From Plecoglossus altivelis (Eukaryota; Chordata; Actinopteri; Osmeriformes; Plecoglossidae), in contig BROE01000001.1 in NCBI GenBank assembly GCA_036571765.1, forward strand, positions 8,086,961 through 8,150,960: a DNA stretch of 64,000 nucleotides, written 5' to 3'. Positions 57,470 to 64,000 of the stretch are shown in pieces. The notes under the pieces were generated by a model. It ran no database searches and was not told the DNA's origin. It saw only the letters and a list, made by a program, of their open reading frames with translations. Position 1 is the stretch's first letter, and each line of letters begins with the position of its first letter. The position numbers and the translations under genes were made by a program.

Positions 57470-60189
57470 TCAGATGAAGGGCAGTACAAGTTTCTTGGTT
57501 AGGGTATACTTGGGTTCAGGCATCTGCTTGTAGCGTAAGTATACTCCTTTGCTGACTTCACTGTTTACACAAGTCAGCACCGTCAGGATATCCTCCCTGC
57601 TTCAAGAAAACAGAGAAAAGCACATCATTTACACACACACACACACACACAAAACAATATATACCATAAAAACACACAGGCACTGTGAAATTATTCCCCA
57701 CTCCTACCTGGTTCCTGCGCTCTCAAGTTGTCTGCAGAGCTCCTGGATATAGATGGAACCTTCTTTAGTGTTACGGAATGACTTGCACTCTTCAACTGTT
57801 GCCATGCCAATCAGGAAGTCTGCATCTGTGGGAATGGACTGAATAGGGCCTGCGTCTGACTCGAAGGTCCCCCGATCCTCAGTCTGTGCTGGGGGCACAA
57901 CGCTGGTCCCGCGCTGGTAGCCTGTCCCCTGGCAGGCCTGGATGAAAAACAGTTTGGGTTTTCCTGCCAGAGAGCGGCACTGCCTGCTGGTGAAGGGTAA
58001 GGTGAGGGAACGCAAGGAAACCTTTTTTCCATCAACACCAAACACGAGCCCTAGGTCTCCGTGCGATAAAACACACACCACCTATGAGCACACACAGAAG
58101 GCACAGACACAGATATCAAATCTGTAAACAACAGACTGTTCATGGTAAAGAAGTGTCAACTGATAAGGCTGGGAGAACTTGGTTGGTGACGGCCTATATT
58201 CGGCCTATATAAGACTTTTTTTCATCACAATTTACCCCATCTCACCAGTGCATCTAAATGGGAATGATCCTGTTTGCCCAGATTTTCAACTTCCTTCACC
58301 ATTGCATCTCCTGTCAGATTATCTAGCTCCTTTATACTGAAGCCCAGCCTGGAAAAAACCCTGTTAATAGCACCTAAGATAAGGGACAGAAAGAGTGAGC
58401 AGTTACACCATTGAAATATCCATTTTCTTTATATAATTTTCTTACATACATCCTTACAGCTCTCACAATTACTGTATTGTGGTCTTTCAAAGCCCTAACC
58501 GTCACGTCTGTGTCATATATGAGTAGACAGTGACAAAGACAACCAAGCTGCAATGCATACTCTTATCCTTCTCTGTCCCTGGACGAGGGTTCAACTCATC
58601 AGTCAGGAAGTGTTCATTGTTGATGATGAGACACCACCCCCGAGGATTGTGGGTCATGGGATAATATTCAATCTGCAGGAGACATACATCAAGAGTAGTA
58701 AATAAATAAACTGTCATGCAAGACTTGGTAATCGAAAGGACTTATTTGTAACTGAGGAGTTTTCATTACCGGATTGGGGGGGGACACCGGGTTTGAATCT
58801 GTGTAGAGGGAGTCTCTGCTGGACAATGCATCCTCACCTTTGTACAGGAACACAAGAGAAAACCCTGATCTGACCATGATCTGACCGAAAAATCAATGTC
58901 TGTTTGGTTCACTGGGGGTGTGCTGCATCTAATTCCCAACAAACATGTTTATCTTTAGTAAATGTCTTAATTAAATGAGTATTTCTTTGTTTGTGTTTGA
59001 GAGGGAGACTCACGGTTAGGCTGTGGCATAGAAAAGAGAAAAGAAACAGAGACATCATTTAGTTGAATCCATCCTCAGTTCTTTACATAGTCCAATATAT
59101 ATGCACACGCATATCATACACACCTGAATTATGTGTGGAACAGTATCTCCTAGCAAATTCCTCCCTGCAAATGAAAATAAGTATGAATTAATCCTTCTTG
59201 ACAGAAGCAACACAGCTTTATTACCACACCTTTACCGCATTTGAAGTTACATGTATGTAGTTTAACTTGCTCTTGTGTATGTGTGATACCTGTTTTGTGT
59301 TGCTTTATTTTCAGGGCCAGCTGTGCATCACATTCCAGCAGTGTTTTCTCTAATACTTCCAGTCTCTGCTCTGACAGACAACTCTGCCTCTCCATCTCTG
59401 CCAGCACACCCAAAGCCGTCTAGAACATGTTCAGAAAGAAAAAAATATTTAGCTTGCTTGTGGCAAAAACAAAAGCCCTAAACAGGGCCGCTGGGTTCAA
59501 AGGCTCTCAACAAATGAATCCAAAGTCATATATATTAGTGTTTTGTGTGTTTGTCTTTACAGTGCATTGATCAAGTCGCCCCTTTGCTAGTTTGTTGCTT
59601 AGTAGAAACTTCATTTTATTTAGGTTCTCCTGGGTTATGTCTTCAGAGACTTTATATAGCAGTGTCCTGATAGAGAAAGGAAAAAGATCAATTAAATGGT
59701 GAGAGAATTTGAGAGATCGATCAATGTTTAATCAAATGCGCATCATACAGAAATGTAACAAGTGAAACATGAACTGTGTCCACCTGTATTGGGAGAGGGC
59801 AGGACTTGCATCTGTTTGTGGATTAGACTCTTGCTCTGGTTGCCTACTGTCAGTCTCCAGGTATTTGAGTAGATCTCTTCGTTTAATCGTAATGAGAAGT
59901 TGGGCCAGAAAATGGCTGTTGTTTAACAAATCTTTTTCTCTTAGCCTCAGGAACAACTCACGTCCATCATGCACCTTACACCGCAATAAAAAAAAGATTG
60001 AACCAAACATTTCTGTTTCTATTTGGCTTGTTTATTTTTGTTCATGTGTGATAACTAAATGCTGATTGGATTCATACTCACGTTCTCCAGTCGTTTCCTA
60101 CTGAGTACATCTTGGCACAGGAAGCATAGGGCAGCCACCTCATCCGAGTCCAGCTCCTCATCAATTTTAGATAGACTAAGATTGTCCAT
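57470..60189 (-). CDS. casp8: caspase-8 (two DED domains)
   Basis: This is an initiator caspase of death-receptor signalling. Eleven exons (60189-60082, 59974-59784, 59666-59561, 59419-59290, 59164-59124, 59020-59014, 58837-58770, 58672-58561, 58373-58246, 58081-57708, 57596-57470) join to 463 residues. DED1 is in exons 1-2 (with the IKRRDLLKYL helix, RxDL-type), DED2 in exons 3-4. The protease has the catalytic His in CVLSHGD and Cys in FIQACQG, the processing region ESDAGPIQSIPTDADF, and a small subunit ending KYTLTKKLVLPFI. The 7-nt exon 6 is needed for frame. CASP10 is the alternative; the small-subunit sequence and general fish gene content favour casp8. The same-strand neighbour is catip. 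Confidence 0.88.
59014..59020 (-). other. casp8: 7-nt microexon of casp8
   Basis: CCTAACC is bounded by a pyrimidine-rich acceptor (ccacag) and a GTGAGT donor. The exon before ends in phase 0 and the exon after needs phase 1, so the seven bases restore the frame and add Pro-Asn plus one base of an Arg codon. Confidence 0.7.
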
Positions 60190-60913
60190 CGCAGTAACAC
60201 TTACACTGGGCGAGGCGGGGGTCACAACACACAGAGATATCAACCACCTACAGAAGCGAAGGAGACAGAGATAGTAAGATACATGCCAACCTTTCGGTGT
60301 CAAAGTAACAATTCTGTCAGCTATTTAATAGAGAAGAAACAACCACCAAATTCAATTAGTACTCAGTTTGTCAGTCAGCTTAACGTTTTACATAACTTTC
60401 TAAAAAAAAGGGTCAAATCAACCAAAACTCACCTCAAACGTCTGTCTTTATGGCCAAGCACAACGTTTATCACGTATTCAAACCGGGCACTATTTTAGTT
60501 CGTAATGTAAGGGAAACTTTGCAACAAAGTTCCTAGAATCTTCGTTTTTACTTTCAGTTCGCAATGCACAGAAAAAGCCTGCGTCTCTGTTGATTGGTCG
60601 AACTCGTGATCAGAGGGTGGAGTCAGTAAGTTACACTTGGTGATACAAACAAATGTAGTTAGAGGAAAAGCGTAAACATGTATCATACAGTTCAGATTGA
60701 GATCCTCCAATGACTTTATTTGTATTATTTTACTTATTTCCTAAATGATACAAACACACGAGAGGAGATTAGCTATTATGATTACTTGGGACATCCTGAA
60801 ATGGTAGTGCAATTAATTTATTCACTGTGCCTGCCAGTCATGAAAAGGCAAAATAATCAGGAAACAAAGAATTTACTAACAATAATGATACAGAAAAGTG
60901 GTGGAGGCTATTC
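60190..60913. other. casp8 upstream and catip 3' region
   Basis: Both flanking genes are on the minus strand. I see no coding sequence; non-coding casp8 5' exon sequence may lie near 60430-60560. Confidence 0.5.
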
Positions 60914-63516
60914 TTAAGGTGATGATGAATTAAACGTTCCTCTTGGGGGATGACGAGATGAGAAAAGTAGGAAGTATTCTTTGGCAAACAGAAACACGTT
61001 GCTGGGTTTCCTCAGCAATAGGAACTGCAGAAAGTCAGCCATTATGGCCCGAAGCTCTGGGTGCTGCCTCACGTAGGATGCATGCTCAGCCTTCAATTCC
61101 TCCTGGGCCACACGGACACAACCACACATTCAGATCTGCGAGCACCCGAAAGAGAGTTTTGTAACAATGAAGACAGGTAGGACAGTTGCAAGTGTCAGTT
61201 ACCAACCTTTCTGTCCAGGAACTTGGAGTGCATCTGCATGTCTTCTTCCCACACCAGAGGCGTCTTCTCAAACTCAGGCTTATCATCCCTCAACTCTAAA
61301 TCACACATACACACAATGTAATTATTGTGATCCTCATCTCTATATTTGTCAAGACTATTGCATATACTCTACAACTGTGAGCATGTATACCTTTGTTTAA
61401 CCGTGGGGGCAACTGTAGGAGCCTCATGCTAACAGGAGAACCCACCTGCACTCTCCTGGCCAGGCGACTACACAGGAACCACACGCAGGAAAATTGACAA
61501 CAAAAGGTTTGAAATGTAGTTCATTATTCAGCAGCCAGGATACTTAGGAGTACATGTCTCCTTACCCATCTGGCAGGAAATAGCAGTGCCATGTGACAGG
61601 GATGTCTTCCAGTGAGTCAACAGACCGCTCAATCCCAAACACATCCACTACCTCATCTCCCACTGTCTGCTGCTTTAGACCCAGACCCCTCTGGAAACAG
61701 ATGGACACCAGTCAAAATCATAGGTTGAGTGACAAAAAATGTTTAAAAAAAAAAAAAAAATTATTATGTAAGTGACTGTAACTGTTATGATATTTCAGTC
61801 AAGTGATCTATTCTGATACCTCTGAATCTTATATCACATTCTTGATTTTCAGAAATGGGAGCCAACAAGCTTACGTAAGTCGAGGAGGATAAGATTGTAT
61901 CCTGATCAAATGAGATGAAGGTCATGTGTTCTGGAACGTTCCTCCTCAGAGCAAGAAGTCTCAACAGCAGCAGGTTAGAGGCCTCAGTAATCAGCCCACG
62001 TAAAGTGGCCAATGGATAACACACAGTCTGTTTCTTCACCTCCTTTGCAACAAACACAAACAATTGCAAGTGTTCAACACATCTTCTATCCTAATCTGAG
62101 TTCATATTTCCCTTAAACTGTCCAGCTCTCACCTCTCCTACAGTAGTGACTTTGTTGACCACCATCTGTCCATCTTGCTGAACCATGTGACACCTTCTGT
62201 CCAACATGTGTTCTTGAAGCTGAGAGTAGGATGAATAGGTTGTTAATGAAATAAGACAGAACATGAAATAAGCAAGTTATTAAAGGGACAAAACATTACA
62301 ATACACACTCCTGTTATCAACTACTATCAACTTCTTCATGCTCAAATGATCAGGGACAATTTCAACTGGCTTACATTGACATACTCGTGATGGTCTTGCT
62401 CAAAGGTTTCTAGACTCATGGACAGGTATGCTGTTTGGAAAGATGTAAAACCATGTCAATACAGATTCGGCATAGGAACGAGTAGAAGCACAGAGAAATC
62501 TAAACGAAGGCCTGATGAGTTATAATCCCGTGCATCAAACCTGTGTAAACAGGTAGGATGCAACAGAAGGACTGTGTTTCAGAAAATAGCTCCGTGGCTT
62601 GTGGAGAACAAAATACGACACCAAGGCAAGCGAATGGAGCGATGAACCAACCGATCGAGGACTCGCGAGTGACCGTGCCAAGTGAAAAATGCACGAGGCT
62701 CCCTGCCCCCTTCAAGGACATTCGGTAAAACCGAGAAGAGAAAGAGGGTTGAGTGCTAGGATGCAGAGACACACCCTAGCAAGACTCAGAAGACTCTAAC
62801 AAATCAACGAACAATACACACTAGCACAGTCAAGGTATCTTTTTGGGCCATGGTGTGTTCCAAATATCTACTTTGGGCATCGATTGGATAAAGCTTTCAT
62901 GTTAATTAACATGAATGTTACTGAAACCATTGCATTAACATATAATTTCATATAAATATTAATATATATATATATAATCTATATATATTTATATACATAC
63001 ACGCAATAATATTACTAGCAGCAATGCTATAATAATAATAATGATTATTATTATATTCATACACAAAAGGATACATATATATATATATTCATAATGAATC
63101 ATAGTAGCGACACACGCAAAGGGGGAAAAAGATCAGGTTAAAATAATATAATACTACCATAGTCTCATAAGTTATATAGTAGGGGTAGTATAATTACGGA
63201 GAGGAGAGGAAGGAGAGAAAGAGAGAGAGGAGAGAGAGAGAGAGAGGAGAGAGAGAGGAGAGACGCGGAGGGAAGAGAAGACGGAAAAAAGAGGAAAGGG
63301 AAAACCAGGGAAAAAGACCAAGAGAACAGACAGAGACAGCAGACAGAGGAGAGAGAGAGAACGAGGAGAAATATTGCATGGCTGCGCATTATCGCGCACA
63401 ATGTNNNNNNNNNNNNNNNNNNNNNNNNNNNNNNNNNNNNNNNNNNNNNNNNNNNNNNNNNNNNNNNNNNNNNNNNNNNNNNNNNNNNNNNNNNNNNNNN
63501 NNNNNNNNNNNNNNNN

Positions 63517-63575
<59 letters not shown>

Positions 63576-63978
63576 CAGAGACAGAGACAGAGAGACAGAG
63601 AGAGAGGGAGAAATATTGCATGCTCTTTCCAGCACAGTGCTTATTTTATGATGTGGACTTCTTAAGTCAATGGGTGGTGCCACCACCAGATGCCCCTTCT
63701 GTAGTACTAATAGCGCTTACGTAGTACGCCAGCAAAAGACTAATGATAGCTATTGTACTGAGACTGTGAATCTTACATTTGCACCTAACATAGGCTACAT
63801 TTCTAGCTGGATACTATGCAATCGGTTATCGAAGTTATCTAGTTTTTTCAAAACCATTACTGTACTCAAGTTGTCGAGCAGGTTTCAACTTACCAATGCT
63901 GGATAGGAAGTCAATGGCCTCTGGAGAGGCTTTTAACTCGTGAATATCAGCATCTTTCCCCGGTACGCGTTCTTCCAT
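60914..63978 (-). CDS. catip: ciliogenesis-associated TTC17-interacting protein
   Basis: CATIP promotes actin polymerisation needed for primary cilium formation. The ATG at 63978 begins MEERVPGKDADIHELKASPEAIDFLSSI (exon 63978-63894), matching the human AEAIDFLSSL region. Downstream exons encode YLSMSLETFEQDHHEYVN (62430-62375), LQEHMLDRRCHMVQQDGQ (62220-62133), EASNLLLLRLLALRRNVPEHM (about 62041-61876), a block ending WHCYFLPDG (about 61694-61567), RRVQVGSPVSMRLLQLPPRLNK (61468-61394), TPLVWEEDMQMHSKFLDRK (61296-61206) and the terminal HPELRAIMADFLQFLLLRKP exon ending at 60914. The segment that in human lies between FLSSL and GYLSEKLE (about 60-70 residues) is not found; an assembly gap lies in that intron. 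Confidence 0.88.
62940..63110. repeat. (TA)n and (ATT)n low-complexity tract
   Basis: Blocks of TA dinucleotides and ATT/AAT trinucleotides lie within the first catip intron. Confidence 0.8.
63205..63612. repeat. (GA)n tract containing an assembly gap
   Basis: GA-rich sequence occurs on both sides of an unknown stretch of 112 N (63405-63516). The right side is pure (AG)n, then (ACAGAG)n. Predicted Ser/Leu frames through it are artefacts. Confidence 0.95.
63405..63516. other. assembly gap (112 N)
   Basis: These are unsequenced bases. The gap is embedded in a (GA)n array, and the same 15-bp string gagaaatattgcatg flanks it on both sides (63366-63380 and about 63609-63623). Confidence 0.98.
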
Positions 63979-64000
63979 GTTGAAGAAGCATACAGCTGAT

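Noticed and set aside
62500..62772. 90-codon minus-strand frame as the missing catip exon
   Set aside because: Its sequence does not resemble the missing CATIP segment and no phase-compatible splice sites were seen.
63165..63724. Frames spanning the N run
   Set aside because: They are GA-repeat translations bridged by unknown bases.

Overview
The window is vertebrate nuclear DNA, almost certainly from a teleost fish. Genes are split into short exons with GT-AG introns. Long (GT)n/(CA)n arrays are abundant, repeat tails of fish type are present, and the gene set includes teleost-type members (a PIM-like kinase with a long N-terminal extension, a UGT1-like gene, a two-DED caspase-8). The species cannot be named from the sequence alone. 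Coordinates given for each gene run from start codon to stop codon and include introns; exon boundaries were read by hand from splice signals and checked for a continuous frame.

Layout: 1-4700 is a microsatellite-rich flank. Then come col6a2 (+, 4709-14125) with an alternative C-terminal exon; a zinc/PLP D-serine dehydratase-like gene (+, 16126-18151); orc2 (+, 18931-22210); cfap410 (-, 22953-24635); rpl37a (+, 25257-26584); pecr (+, 27159-28891); ndufb3 (+, 29982-30356); a UGT1-like glucuronosyltransferase (-, 30786-33317); a PIM-like kinase (+, 34195-36804); an unrecognised basic protein gene (+, 37845-39579); cxcr4 (+, 40782-42535); mcm6 (+, 44889-49722); a short-form pnkd (+, 50520-51531); tmbim1 (-, 52856-55029); casp8 (-, 57470-60189); and catip (-, 60914-63978), which contains an unsequenced gap.

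The genes do not form a pathway or operon. They are a conserved-synteny block: cxcr4-mcm6, pnkd-tmbim1-catip, and orc2-ndufb3-casp8 all have human counterparts on chromosome 2q, whereas col6a2 and cfap410 have human counterparts on 21q. Two genes are replication factors (orc2, mcm6), and both have E2F-like elements just upstream. Three touch mitochondria or peroxisomes (ndufb3, pnkd short form, pecr with a C-terminal SKL).

I found no convincing undescribed multi-gene system. The notable items are single-gene oddities: extra introns in cxcr4, a split first exon plus an about 85-residue linker in the UGT gene, Asp in place of the catalytic Tyr in pecr, a 7-nt microexon in casp8, a pnkd locus without hydrolase exons, the alternative col6a2 terminus, and a missing catip segment beside an assembly gap.
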